A stretch of DNA of 64,000 nucleotides from Phyllobacterium pellucidum (GTDB taxonomy: Bacteria; Pseudomonadota; Alphaproteobacteria; Rhizobiales; Rhizobiaceae), in assembly GCF_013327855.1 (NCBI RefSeq), contig NZ_JABUMX010000002.1, positions 868,001 to 932,000 of the forward strand. Direction: 5' to 3'. Within the stretch, counting starts at the first letter, position 1. Every line of letters begins with the position of its first letter. Both the position numbers and the translations under genes were made by a program. Under the pieces are notes generated by a model. It saw nothing but the letters and a program-made list of their open reading frames with translations, had not been told where the DNA came from and did no database searches. Shown here in pieces: positions 26,684 to 34,922 of this stretch.

Positions 26684-27445
26684 TTGGACGCAAACGGGCA
26701 AACAGCAATTGTTACAGGCGCCGGATCGGGGCTCGGGGCCGCCACGGCGCGCGCCCTCGCACAAAAAGGCGCGAGGGTTGCCATCATCGATATCAATCTC
26801 GAAGCGGCCGAAAAGGTCGCCGCTGAGATCGGCGGAATTGCCCTTGCCTGCAACGTAGCCAATGCTGCCGAGGGCGAAAAGGCGGTCGCCCGCGTGGCCG
26901 ATGAACTTGGGACGCCGCGCATTCTTGTCAATTGTGCCGGCATCGCCAATGCCGGCCGTATCGTCGGCCGCGATGGTCCGCACGATCTCGAATTGTATCG
27001 CCGCGTTATCGAGGTCAACCTCATCGGTTCGTTCAACATGTTGCGTCTGGTGAGCGACCGCGCTGCGAAGCTTGAACCCCTTGCGACCGGCGAGCGCGGT
27101 GTCGTCATTTCAACCGCGTCGGTTGCCGCCTTCGATGGCCAGATCGGACAGGCCGCCTATGCCTCGTCGAAAGCGGGAATAGCCGGCCTCACCCTTCCAG
27201 CGGCACGCGAACTCGCACGCTTCGGCATCCGCGTGATGGCGATTGCGCCTGGAATCTTCGGCACGCCCATGCTGCTTGCCATGCCGCAGGAGGTCCAGGA
27301 TTCGCTGGCAGCCTCGATCCCCTTCCCCTCGAGACTGGGCAAACCGGAAGAATATGCCGCCCTCGCGCTGCATATCATTGAAAATCCCATGCTGAACGGC
27401 GAGACGATCCGGCTCGACGGTGCCATTCGCATGGCACCAAAATAG
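26684..27445 (+). CDS. SDR family oxidoreductase, 3-hydroxyacyl-CoA dehydrogenase type
   Basis: A 253-residue short-chain dehydrogenase. It has the NAD(P)-binding TGAGSGLG at residues about 11-18, an aspartate in IIDINLEAAEK that favours NAD, the NCAGIAN motif, and the catalytic serine, tyrosine and lysine (STASVAAF, YASSK). The closest pattern I know is the type II 3-hydroxyacyl-CoA dehydrogenase (HSD10-like) group used in branched-chain or fatty acid oxidation: KLEP and IPFPSRLGKPEEYAAL are usual there. The TTG at 26684 lies 9 nt behind CAGGAG and gives the expected short N-terminus; a GTG seven codons upstream (26663) is the alternative. It stands alone. Confidence 0.88.
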   Translation: MDANGQTAIVTGAGSGLGAATARALAQKGARVAIIDINLEAAEKVAAEIGGIALACNVANAAEGEKAVARVADELGTPRILVNCAGIANAGRIVGRDGPHDLELYRRVIEVNLIGSFNMLRLVSDRAAKLEPLATGERGVVISTASVAAFDGQIGQAAYASSKAGIAGLTLPAARELARFGIRVMAIAPGIFGTPMLLAMPQEVQDSLAASIPFPSRLGKPEEYAALALHIIENPMLNGETIRLDGAIRMAPK

Positions 27446-27615
27446 CCGGGCGTGACGCCAGAAGATGGATCGGCTGGGCAGGCCGAGGAACGTTTCATAA
27501 TTTGGTCCCAATCGGCGGAGTATCTAGGGCAATTCTTGTTACTCTAGCGCTTTGAGCTTCGGCCGGCCTGTTGCCGGTCCCTGCTTCGATATCCTGCAAT
27601 TTGAAAGCCGAAATG

Positions 27616-28005
27616 ATGAAACGAATTAGCGCCATGCTGTTGCTGCCGCTCGCTTTGGCGGCGCCGGCCGGGGCCATGGATAGCGGTGCAACGGAAGAGT
27701 TGCAGCGGCTTGATCCCGAAACCAGGCTGGAACAGCGCTGCGACGTCGAGGCGATGGACCGCATACATAAGGACCCGGCCAAGCTGGTGCCTGACGAACT
27801 TGTTGCCTATGCTTTTGAAGAGCCGAAGATCAAGGGCGATAAGATCCGCTCGGCCGGGGCAGCCTTTCGCAGCAAGGGAGAGTGGTATCACCTCTCCTAC
27901 ACCTGCTCGACCTCACCCGATCACATGACGATCCTGACGTTCCAATATGCGATCGGCCAGGTGGTGCCGCACGATCAGTGGGCGCACCACTACCTCGTCC
28001 CCTAA
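27616..28005 (+). CDS. DUF930 domain-containing exported protein
   Basis: A 129-residue protein with a signal peptide of about 20 residues (MKRISAMLLLPLALAAPAGA). The mature part (ELQRLDPETRLEQRCDVEAM, then GEWYHLSYTCSTSPDHM and WAHHYLVP) matches DUF930, a family common in rhizobia with no known function. Two conserved cysteines (CDVEAM, YTCSTS) could form a periplasmic disulfide. ATG codons at 27613 and 27616 are adjacent; neither has a strong ribosome-binding site. Confidence 0.85.
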   Translation: MKRISAMLLLPLALAAPAGAMDSGATEELQRLDPETRLEQRCDVEAMDRIHKDPAKLVPDELVAYAFEEPKIKGDKIRSAGAAFRSKGEWYHLSYTCSTSPDHMTILTFQYAIGQVVPHDQWAHHYLVP

Positions 28006-28007
28006 AA

Positions 28008-28034
28008 ATTCGAGGCGCACAAGGCGCCTCGAAT
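28008..28034 (-). terminator. Terminator after the SleB-type gene, possibly bidirectional
   Basis: Perfect 11-bp inverted repeat (ATTCGAGGCGC and GCGCCTCGAAT, 5-nt loop). On the minus strand it is followed by a run of T, so it ends the cell wall hydrolase transcript. It begins right after the DUF930 stop codon and may serve both convergent genes. Confidence 0.8.
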
Positions 28035-28057
28035 GATCTCTCTGAAACGAAAAGCGG

Positions 28058-29032
28058 TCAGTTGAACGTCGGTCGATCCTGCGCGAGCAGCATTTGCCCG
28101 ATGGCATCGACCTTCTTGGCGTTCGGCGCCTCATAGGCGAGCAAGCTCGGATCGGTTGCCGGCGCTGAAGCTGGCTGTGCCACGCGAACGGTCGGCTCGC
28201 TGGTCCGGTAATCCATCGCCTGCGGCGGCGGATCCATCGGCACGGCAACCTTCGCCGGATTGGCGATGACCGGAGTTATGTCAGCCTGTGCCATGAGGAT
28301 CGGCTGCTGGTTGGCAGTGACACGTCCCGCTGTCGCGGTCGAGGTCGTCGTCGCAGCCGCCGGCGCTGCGGCGACCGAAGTCGTTACGCCCGGCACATTG
28401 CTCGCGACCATAGTCGGGGCAGTTGCGATTGTCGGTCTGCCGCCCATGCGCAGGCTGGCGATATAGGCATTGGCGATGGCTGCGCTTGCATCCTTGGACG
28501 CGATGTCTGCCGTATTATAGCGGTCGCGCTTTTCATAAAACGCGTTGCCACCGGCAACGACCGTATAGTGCATGTTCTTATAGGGGAAGCGAAGACCCGC
28601 CGTGTGGAAATACATGGCATTCTTCACCTTGGTATTGCGCTCGCCGCGCAGCACCGCGTCGGCGGCAGCCTGCACATCCGGGAGGGCAACGGACTTCATC
28701 GGGCGAGAAAGCACGCCTGGAGCAAACTGCCCCTTTTGTCCGACCACGCCACAGATGGAGTCGCCCCATTTGCCGGAATCGAGGCGGTTCATCACCACCG
28801 TGCCAACCGCAACCAGTCCGTCCTGGCTCGAACGGTTGGATTCGAAGAACATCGCCCGCTCAAGACACTCTTTGTCCTTCGGCGTATAGGCATAGCTTTT
28901 GCTGGTGCCCTTATTCGTCAGATTGGCTGAAATTTTCGAGTGCTGTCCGGTCTGCGTGCAACCACTGACAAGCCCCGCGGCCGCTATGATGCCCGCAATT
29001 GAATGGATCTTCCACTTAGCGAAGCCGATCAC
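28058..29032 (-). CDS. Cell wall hydrolase (SleB/Hydrolase_2 family) lipoprotein
   Basis: Probable lipoprotein: residues MIGFAKWKIHSIAGIIAAAG are followed by the lipobox LVSGC. The enzyme domain (about residues 45-150) is Hydrolase_2, as in SleB: CLERAMFFESNRSSQDGLVA with the catalytic glutamate, VVMNRLDSGKWGDSICGVV, and NAMYFHTAG. These enzymes cut peptidoglycan glycan strands. The C-terminal half is low-complexity, rich in Ala, Thr and Val, with no recognisable domain. I placed the start at GTG 29032, which gives a normal 25-residue lipoprotein signal; another GTG at 29077 adds 15 residues and has no better ribosome-binding site. Confidence 0.85.
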   Translation of the reverse strand: MIGFAKWKIHSIAGIIAAAGLVSGCTQTGQHSKISANLTNKGTSKSYAYTPKDKECLERAMFFESNRSSQDGLVAVGTVVMNRLDSGKWGDSICGVVGQKGQFAPGVLSRPMKSVALPDVQAAADAVLRGERNTKVKNAMYFHTAGLRFPYKNMHYTVVAGGNAFYEKRDRYNTADIASKDASAAIANAYIASLRMGGRPTIATAPTMVASNVPGVTTSVAAAPAAATTTSTATAGRVTANQQPILMAQADITPVIANPAKVAVPMDPPPQAMDYRTSEPTVRVAQPASAPATDPSLLAYEAPNAKKVDAIGQMLLAQDRPTFN

Positions 29033-29271
29033 GAAGCAATTCTCATCGCTGTTGTTCCTGCTGGTGAAGGTGCTCACAGAATGATCTCATTTAGGGCCAA
29101 ACAATGGCAAAGATGACGTTAACGTTACCATGCCTATTCATCCTTTTGAAATCATGAACTTATTTTATTCACCCGCACAGCAAAAAAATTTCAAAAATGG
29201 CAAAATTAAGAATTCGTTTACCGTAATTGCCTTAATGTTTTGGCCAGTAAACATGCTCAAAGGCACGGCCG

Positions 29272-29463
29272 ATGCACAAGCGCTCCCACCGGTATGACAC
29301 GCGCGAATCACTGATGGAAGCGCTGAAAGAACTTGTGGCGCTGCAGGTTCCGGCGGAGGACGTGGCGCCGGTCCTGTGCACGATCGGCCCGGTTGATCTC
29401 GATCTCCTCGATGATTGCATGGATGCGATCGGATTCAACGACAACCAATCAGTGGCGGCCTGA
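29272..29463 (+). CDS. Small hypothetical protein, 63 residues
   Basis: A 63-residue acidic protein, MHKRSHRYDTRESLMEALKE..., likely all-helical, with a conserved-looking C-terminal half (PVDLDLLDDCMDAIGFNDN). AAAGG lies 8 nt before the ATG. It follows an AT-rich upstream stretch that likely contains its promoter and precedes the HugZ-type gene by 74 bp. No family recognised; codon use is like its neighbours, which supports a real gene. Confidence 0.6.
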   Translation: MHKRSHRYDTRESLMEALKELVALQVPAEDVAPVLCTIGPVDLDLLDDCMDAIGFNDNQSVAA

Positions 29464-29537
29464 GCCACTGCTACCAAACAGCTTGTTCCCCTGCCCGTCA
29501 CGCACTATCAATCGGCCAACAGATTGAGAGGTATCCC

Positions 29538-30317
29538 GTGGCCGAAAAGAAAGACGTCTTGCGTGAAATCGATGAAGGCGCCGTTCGCCTGGCGCGTACA
29601 TTGCTGCGCACCGCGCGATATGCGGCGCTGGCGACGCTCGAACCTGGCTCCGGCCATCCTATCGCGACGCGGGTAGGCCTTGCCACCGACCACGACGGCG
29701 CCCCTGTCATTCTTGCATCGGCACTGGCCGCGCATACGCCGGCGCTCCTTGCCGATCCTCGCTGTTCGTTGCTGGTGGGAGAGCCTGGAAAGGGCGACCC
29801 TCTGGCCCATCCCCGCATGACCGTTACGGCCAAAGCACGCCAAATCGCACGCAACACGCCGGAACATGAGCGGATCGAGTGGCGCTATCTTTCGCACCTT
29901 CCAAAGGCCCAGCTCTATGCAGGCCTTGGCGATTTCAGTTTCTTCCGGCTCAAACCCGACAATGCCCGCCTGAACGCCGGTTTCGGGCGCGCCTATCAGC
30001 TGCCGCCAGCCGAATGGCTCAGTCTCAATCCGGCTAATGACGCGCTTGCGGCGGCGGAAAAATCGGCGGTCGAGCACATGAACGAGGATCATGCGGCGGC
30101 GATTGCCCTTTATGCCCGGTATTTCGCCAAGGCGGATGACGGCAACTGGCGGATCACCGGCATTGACGCCGACGGCTTCGATATCGCGGATGGCGATGCG
30201 GTTGAGCGTGTCTTTTTTGCTTCGCCGCTCACATCGGCTGAGGATATGCACAAGACGCTCGTCCGCATGGCGGGAGAAGCGCGCGCCGGTCTGCAGGCGT
30301 TCCAATCTCCGGCATGA
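29538..30317 (+). CDS. HugZ family protein (FMN-binding split barrel plus DUF2470)
   Basis: A 259-residue protein. Residues about 15-150 form a pyridoxamine-phosphate-oxidase-like split barrel (RYAALATLEPGSGHPIATRV, CSLLVGEPGKGDPLAHPRMTV), and the last 85 form a DUF2470 domain (KSAVEHMNEDHAAAIALYA). HugZ proteins take part in haem iron use; several members bind or degrade haem. No haem uptake genes are nearby, so the substrate is unproven. The start is GTG at 29538, 6 nt behind GAGAGG. Its stop overlaps the next start (ATGA). Confidence 0.85.
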   Translation: MAEKKDVLREIDEGAVRLARTLLRTARYAALATLEPGSGHPIATRVGLATDHDGAPVILASALAAHTPALLADPRCSLLVGEPGKGDPLAHPRMTVTAKARQIARNTPEHERIEWRYLSHLPKAQLYAGLGDFSFFRLKPDNARLNAGFGRAYQLPPAEWLSLNPANDALAAAEKSAVEHMNEDHAAAIALYARYFAKADDGNWRITGIDADGFDIADGDAVERVFFASPLTSAEDMHKTLVRMAGEARAGLQAFQSPA

Positions 30318-31138
30318 CGGCGTCGCCCGATCAAAGGGTCATTCGTATCGACGATCCTCGCGATGATCGACTTGCGCCCTATCGCGACGTGCGCGAGCGC
30401 GATCTCGTCGGCCGCGAGGGTCGATTCATTGCCGAGGGCAAGGTTGTTCTGAACGTGCTCTTGACGAGCCCGCATTTTGCCACCGACTCGCTCCTTGTGC
30501 TGGAGAACCGGCTTTCGGGCCTGTCCGAACAGCTGAAACTGTGTCCGCCCGACGTACCGGTCTATTGCGTCAGCCGGGAGACGATGGATGCGATTGCCGG
30601 CTTTCCCATGCATCGCGGCATTCTGGCAATAGGACGGCGCAGCGGACAGCACACCGTCGACACATTGCTTGCCGCCATGCCGGAACACGGGCTGGCGGTT
30701 GTCCTGTGCGGGCTTTCAAACCACGACAATATGGGGTCGATCTTCCGCAATGCCGCGGCATTCGAGGCTGACTGCATTCTCATGGACGAGACGAGTTGCG
30801 ATCCGCTCTACCGCAAGGCGATCCGCGTTTCTGTTGGCGCGGCGCTCAAGGTTCCATTCGCCCGGGAGGGATCGATCGAAGCCCTTGTCAGTAAACTGCA
30901 GAGGGCAGGCTATACGACTTTTGCCTTGAGTCCCTCGGGCAAGACGAGCATCAACGCGGCTGAGCCCGTACAGCGCACCGCACTTCTCCTTGGAACGGAA
31001 GGGGAAGGTCTACCGAAGGCGCTTCTGGACCGCCTTCAAACCGTGCAAATACCCATGTCGAAGAGCTTCGATAGTCTAAACGTTGCAACCGCCTCAGGCA
31101 TCGCTCTCGCGCGGTTCAGCCGCTTTAGCGGGCTTTGA
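30314..31138 (+). CDS. TrmH family (SpoU) RNA 2'-O-methyltransferase
   Basis: A 274-residue SPOUT methyltransferase. The N-terminal substrate-binding part (YRDVRERDLVGREGRFIAEG) is typical of TrmH/RlmB relatives. The C-terminal knot motifs are NHDNMGSIFRNAAAF (motif 1), LLLGTEGEGLP (motif 2) and IPMSKSFDSLNVATASGIAL (motif 3), which bind SAM. It should methylate ribose in tRNA or rRNA; the position cannot be told. Translationally coupled to the HugZ-type gene; its last 45 bp overlap the end of the convergent coiled-coil gene. Confidence 0.9.
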   Translation: MTASPDQRVIRIDDPRDDRLAPYRDVRERDLVGREGRFIAEGKVVLNVLLTSPHFATDSLLVLENRLSGLSEQLKLCPPDVPVYCVSRETMDAIAGFPMHRGILAIGRRSGQHTVDTLLAAMPEHGLAVVLCGLSNHDNMGSIFRNAAAFEADCILMDETSCDPLYRKAIRVSVGAALKVPFAREGSIEALVSKLQRAGYTTFALSPSGKTSINAAEPVQRTALLLGTEGEGLPKALLDRLQTVQIPMSKSFDSLNVATASGIALARFSRFSGL

Positions 31139-32155
31139 GGCATTCTGCAGGGCGCGCACCCGGTCGGCAATGCTGACGATGGCCTCGCCATTTTCATCAT
31201 AGACCGCCGGCACCTGCCTTTTAGCCTTGCCTAGAATGTCGTTGACGGGAGACTTCTCGCCTTCAAGCTTCGCCACCATCGCCACGACCTGTGCGGCAAG
31301 CGTATTCATCTCGTCGCGCATAAGCCGTGTTTCGTCGGCCTGGATCAGCGCTTGCTTGCCACGTGGCGTATCGACAACGGAAGTGCCCTGCTTGCGGCCG
31401 TCAGCGAGGACCTTGCGCAGTCTCTCGTTCAGCCGTTCCATGTCTTTCTCGCGACGGGCGAGTTTCGCCTCTGCGTCGGACAACTTGGTCAAAAGCACGG
31501 TCGCCTGCTTTTCGAACTCGGTACGCTGCGCCGTTTCCTGCTCCAGTCTATGTTGCAAAGCCTTGTGCTCGGTCTCGATTTTCCGCCGCTGCTCGTCGCT
31601 GTCGCGCTTTTCGCGCCGCGCGTCGTTCAATTCGTCGAGGAGGTTTTCGACGCGCGCGGATTGGGCAGCGAGTTCAATCTGCAGGCTATCGGCGTCGATC
31701 GAGAGTTTAGAAAGACGCCGGTTCAGCTGCTCAACCTCGTTGGTGCGCTCTTCTAGCGTCTTCGCCGTGCCACTGAGATTTTGTGACGATCGTTCGAGCG
31801 TGTCTTCATTAGTACTCAGTGACGTTGAAAGACCGGCGATACTGGTTTGCCGCTCGCCGAGATCCGCCGTGAGCTTGCGAATGAGCCGTTCCTTTTCGCC
31901 GATCTGGGTCAGGTGCAGCGCCGCCTTGTTGCGCGCGCTTTCGAGTGCAAGTTCGAGCTTGCGCTCCGCCATCGCGTGTTCGGCGCGCAATCCATCCCTT
32001 TGCGCCTGAATTTCATTGAGCGTCAGGGGTGTCTCGGCCTCGACATGCTTGCGGGTCAAAAGCATGGCCCTGCGCCAGATTGGCGGCGCGAGCAGCAGGA
32101 CCAGGAGCACGGCACTCAAGAACCCAAGGGCAAAATAGATTACGGACTGGATCAA
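31094..32155 (-). CDS. Membrane-anchored coiled-coil protein of unknown function
   Basis: A 353-residue protein with one N-terminal membrane segment (VIYFALGFLSAVLLVLLLAP) and then about 230 residues of almost continuous heptad pattern, rich in Glu, Arg, Lys and Gln (about residues 45-275), interrupted near residue 265 by RKQGTSVVDTPRG. The C-terminal domain (about 275-353) is helical. The layout suggests a cytosolic rod tethered to the membrane, as in RmuC-like or envelope-scaffold proteins, but I see no RmuC nuclease domain. It is conserved-looking but unnamed. Confidence 0.8.
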   Translation of the reverse strand: MIQSVIYFALGFLSAVLLVLLLAPPIWRRAMLLTRKHVEAETPLTLNEIQAQRDGLRAEHAMAERKLELALESARNKAALHLTQIGEKERLIRKLTADLGERQTSIAGLSTSLSTNEDTLERSSQNLSGTAKTLEERTNEVEQLNRRLSKLSIDADSLQIELAAQSARVENLLDELNDARREKRDSDEQRRKIETEHKALQHRLEQETAQRTEFEKQATVLLTKLSDAEAKLARREKDMERLNERLRKVLADGRKQGTSVVDTPRGKQALIQADETRLMRDEMNTLAAQVVAMVAKLEGEKSPVNDILGKAKRQVPAVYDENGEAIVSIADRVRALQNASKPAKAAEPRESDA

Positions 32156-32220
32156 GATCGGGGTCCTGTTGGCGTTTCTTTAAAGGGAGTCTTAGCAGCG
32201 GGGGCGCCGAAAACAAAGAC

Positions 32221-32239
32221 GCGGACCGCATGGGTCCGC
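32221..32239 (-). terminator. Terminator after eipA
   Basis: Inverted repeat GCGGACC / GGTCCGC with a 5-nt loop. On the minus strand it is followed by GTCTTTGTTTTC. Located 27 bp past the eipA stop codon. Confidence 0.6.
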
Positions 32240-32265
32240 GCCGGGCAGACTTGAATCCTGCTCGG

Positions 32266-32844
32266 TCAGAACGGATTCCATGTCGGGGTCTGGGTCAGCT
32301 TCAAGTAACCGACATTGACGCCAAGACGCGCGCCGACACCCGTTCGGATCGGAACGAGCAATACCTGGTTGCGCTTGAGAACATTGAAGCCCACGCCGGC
32401 AAAAAGGTAGGCAGAACCAGCAACCCCAACAAAGCGCCCGTAAAGATTTTGAACATCGTCGAGGTTATAAACCAGCATCATCACGCGGGAGCCCTGTCCG
32501 CCAAAATCCCAGCCGATCGACGGGCCCTGCCAGTAGGTCTTGTGATCGCCGGCGTTCTTTGTATAGAGCGTGCCCTCCCCGTAGGTCAGGCCGCCGATGA
32601 GAGCGCCCGATCCTTCCTCGCCAAGGACATAGCCGTTAGGAAGGCCGTAACTCGCGAACACCTTTTCGACAGCTGTGGCCAATCCGCCTGAGGTCGATCC
32701 GAAGAACCGCTGACCGGAATTGACGATCTCTTCCATCGTATAGGTTTCTTGCGCGCGGGCCCCCTGGGCCTGGGCAAAAACAAGTGACACGAGTGTCAGG
32801 ACGAGAAGAAGACCACGGTTCATAGACAAGAGTAGAGACGCCAT
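32266..32844 (-). CDS. eipA: EipA family (DUF1134) envelope integrity protein
   Basis: A 192-residue periplasmic protein. The signal peptide of about 30 residues ends QGARA, then QETYTMEEIVNSGQRFFGSTSG. The DUF1134 core follows: GLPNGYVLGEEGSGALIGGL, GDHKTYWQGPSIGWDFGGQG and GVGARLGVNVGYLKLT. In Brucella, EipA is a small beta-barrel needed for envelope integrity and virulence and is a direct CtrA target. Here it is divergent from chpT, whose product phosphorylates CtrA, which fits that link. The ATG at 32844 follows AAGGAATTACG; a start 30 codons upstream has no signal-peptide logic. Confidence 0.92.
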   Translation of the reverse strand: MASLLLSMNRGLLLVLTLVSLVFAQAQGARAQETYTMEEIVNSGQRFFGSTSGGLATAVEKVFASYGLPNGYVLGEEGSGALIGGLTYGEGTLYTKNAGDHKTYWQGPSIGWDFGGQGSRVMMLVYNLDDVQNLYGRFVGVAGSAYLFAGVGFNVLKRNQVLLVPIRTGVGARLGVNVGYLKLTQTPTWNPF

Positions 32845-33158
32845 CGTAATTCCTTTTGGCTGTTCGCTTCTTTGCCTGACGCCTGATACGGGAAATTTGC
32901 AGATCTTGCGCCTGCCTAATGATTTGGTGCTCAATTTAAGGCGCTAAACCTTGTATAAAAGTTTATGAATCGATCTTGGCATTTCAATGACTTGCAAAGA
33001 TCGGCAAAAATGCCGGAAATTCAGCATTCACAGGCTTTCGCCACGAGCTTCTTGCCGATCTGGACGCGTCTATGTATCCAAATAGCGCTGAAATTCGAAG
33101 TGATTCGCTTGCCAGTGATTCGCGAAAACCCACTCGACCACCTCCAGGAGAAGCCCTC
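32845..33158. promoter_or_regulatory. Divergent eipA-chpT promoter region with GANTC sites
   Basis: About 314 bp without a gene. Three GANTC (CcrM methylation) sites lie at 32967, 33102 and 33117. The last two sit inside a direct repeat (AGTGATTCGC at 15-bp spacing) 38-57 bp before chpT. I found no exact TTAA-N7-TTAA CtrA box. Confidence 0.5.
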
Positions 33159-33788
33159 ATGACATTGCCCGTAATTCTCTCGGCAACGGACCTCGGAGCA
33201 CTCCTGAGCAGCCGCATCTGCCATGACATCATTTCGCCGGTTGGTGCAATCAACAACGGCCTCGAACTCCTCGAGGAGGGCGGCGCCGACGAGGATGCGA
33301 TGAACCTCATCAAGTCGAGCGCTCGTAGCGCCTCGGCCCGCCTGCAATTTGCCCGCATTGCTTTCGGCGCGGCAGGATCCGCAGGCGTCCAGATCGACAC
33401 CGGCGACGCGCAAAACGTCGCCAACGAATATATGAAAGGCGAGAAAGCACAGTTCACCTGGGAAGGCACCCGCGTCCTTCTGCCGAAGAACAAGGTGAAG
33501 CTCTTGCTCAACCTCGTCCTGATCGCCAATGCCGCCCTTCCCCGTGGCGGCACGCTCGCAGTCAAGCTTGAGGGCGGGGACACCGAGCCGCGTTTCAGCC
33601 TCACCTCGCGGGGGCCGATGCTGCGCGTACCGCCGAAGTTCCTCGAACTTCACAGCGGCAGGGTACCGGAAGAACCGATCGACGCCCACGCGGTACAGCC
33701 CTACTATACCCTGCTGCTTGCGCAGGAAGCCGGCATGACCATCTCGATCCATGCGACACCGGAAGAGATCGTTTTCGCCGCAGCCTGA
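33159..33788 (+). CDS. chpT: Histidine phosphotransferase ChpT
   Basis: A 209-residue protein. It resembles a histidine kinase with a dimerisation domain and a degenerate ATPase-like domain: SSRICHDIISPVGAINNGLELL contains the phosphorylated histidine (His22), and the C-terminal part (VKLLLNLVLIANAALPRGG, then PYYTLLLAQEAGM) replaces the ATP-binding lid. ChpT carries phosphate from CckA to CtrA and CpdR in the cell-cycle phosphorelay. The ATG at 33159 has CCAGGAG upstream; a frame extending to 33072 is not needed. Close to ctrA in this genome. Confidence 0.95.
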   Translation: MTLPVILSATDLGALLSSRICHDIISPVGAINNGLELLEEGGADEDAMNLIKSSARSASARLQFARIAFGAAGSAGVQIDTGDAQNVANEYMKGEKAQFTWEGTRVLLPKNKVKLLLNLVLIANAALPRGGTLAVKLEGGDTEPRFSLTSRGPMLRVPPKFLELHSGRVPEEPIDAHAVQPYYTLLLAQEAGMTISIHATPEEIVFAAA

Positions 33789-33902
33789 TCGCCGCGCAAA
33801 AGTTGCACTAATATTTACCATCAACCTTGGGTATTTGTTCACCCAGGCCCGCTAGTCTTCTTACCCGGAACGGTATGTTTCTGGCCTGCCGGGGGTATTG
33901 TA

Positions 33903-34271
33903 TTGCTGCGTTGCATGATCATTGATGGCTCGCCGGTCGTGCGGAAGGTCGCCCGCCGACTCATCGCGAGCGAAACGACCGTCGTCACGACCGCCGACAC
34001 CGGCTTCCAGACGGTTGCTGCCTGCAGCGTCGAGATGCCCGATATCATCATTCTCGACAGCGCGATCGCCGACATGCCGGCTGCCGATGTCATCGCACAG
34101 GTAAAATCGCTTCCCGGCGGCGCCAACAGCAAGATCTACCTTTGCCTTCCGGAGATCGACCTTGCCAAGATCATGCGCGCCAAGCGCGCTGGTGCTGCCG
34201 GCTATCTGCTCAAGCCTTTCAACCGGGCATCGATCGCCGAAATCCTGCCGCAGGTTCCAGTGGCGGGCTGA
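33903..34271 (+). CDS. Single-domain response regulator receiver protein, atypical acidic pocket
   Basis: A 122-residue stand-alone receiver. It starts MLRCMIIDGSPVVRKVARRL; the phosphoacceptor aspartate is Asp52 (IIILDSAIADMP), and the conserved lysine is in GYLLKPF. Two usual features are changed: the acidic pair is Asp8-Gly9, not Asp-Asp, and the switch Thr/Ser is replaced by Cys in KIYLCLPE. It is neither CpdR nor DivK by sequence. The start is TTG at 33903 behind GGGGG; ATG 33915 is possible. Between chpT and ctrA, so it may take or drain phosphate from ChpT. It overlaps the next start by 1 bp. Confidence 0.85.
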   Translation: MLRCMIIDGSPVVRKVARRLIASETTVVTTADTGFQTVAACSVEMPDIIILDSAIADMPAADVIAQVKSLPGGANSKIYLCLPEIDLAKIMRAKRAGAAGYLLKPFNRASIAEILPQVPVAG

Positions 34272-34864
34272 TGCCGAAGAGCGATCTTCCTGTGAGGTTC
34301 TTTGCGTCGGCAAGGGAGCTTGACGATTTTCTCGCCGCTGAACCGATCACTTCGCAGGGGATTTGGCTAAAGCTTGCGAAGAAGAATGCCCCGATCAAGG
34401 GCGTGTCTCGCGAGGAAGCGATCGAATGTGGGCTCTGCCATGGCTGGATCGATGGCCAACTCGACAAACTCGACGAACACCACTGGCTTATCCGCTTCAC
34501 ACCTCGTCGGGCCACCAGCAAGTGGTCAGAGAAAAATCGAGACAAGGCGATCGAACTGATGGCGCAGGGCTGGATGCAACCGGCAGGCCTTGCCGAAGTC
34601 GAAAAAGCCAAGGCCGACGGGCGCTGGGATGCCGCCTATGCCCGGCAGAGCACCGCGACAGTACCTGACGATTTGCAACGGGCCCTGGATGCCAATCCGG
34701 AGGCGCTGACGTTCTTCAACCAGCTTGATGGCCACAACCGGTTTGCAATTCTCTACCGCGTCCATGGCGTGAAACAGGCTAAAACACGGGCAGCGCACAT
34801 ACAGAAATATATCGCCATGCTTGCCCAGGGTGAGACCATTTACCCGCTCAAACGCAAACGCTGA
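34271..34864 (+). CDS. YdeI/OmpD-associated family protein
   Basis: A 197-residue cytosolic protein with the YdeI-type pattern: GIWLKLAKKNAPIKGVSREEAIE, then CHGWIDGQ, IRFTPRRATSKWSEKN and the C-terminal FFNQLDGHNRFAILYRVHGVKQAKTR. Bacterial members have been linked to stress and peptide resistance but the biochemical role is unknown. The ATG overlaps the receiver stop (TGATG), so the two are co-transcribed, but that may be incidental to ctrA biology. Confidence 0.88.
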   Translation: MPKSDLPVRFFASARELDDFLAAEPITSQGIWLKLAKKNAPIKGVSREEAIECGLCHGWIDGQLDKLDEHHWLIRFTPRRATSKWSEKNRDKAIELMAQGWMQPAGLAEVEKAKADGRWDAAYARQSTATVPDDLQRALDANPEALTFFNQLDGHNRFAILYRVHGVKQAKTRAAHIQKYIAMLAQGETIYPLKRKR

Positions 34865-34878
34865 CTCCAAAAGCAAAA

Positions 34879-34898
34879 GGCTCCGCGCTAACGGAGCC
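34879..34898 (-). terminator. Terminator after ctrA
   Basis: GGCTCCG, 6-nt loop, CGGAGCC. On the minus strand it is followed by TTTTGCTTTT, so it ends ctrA; it may also stop the convergent YdeI-type gene. Confidence 0.75.
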
Positions 34899-34922
34899 CC
34901 TTGAATTTCTTGCGCAATGTTA

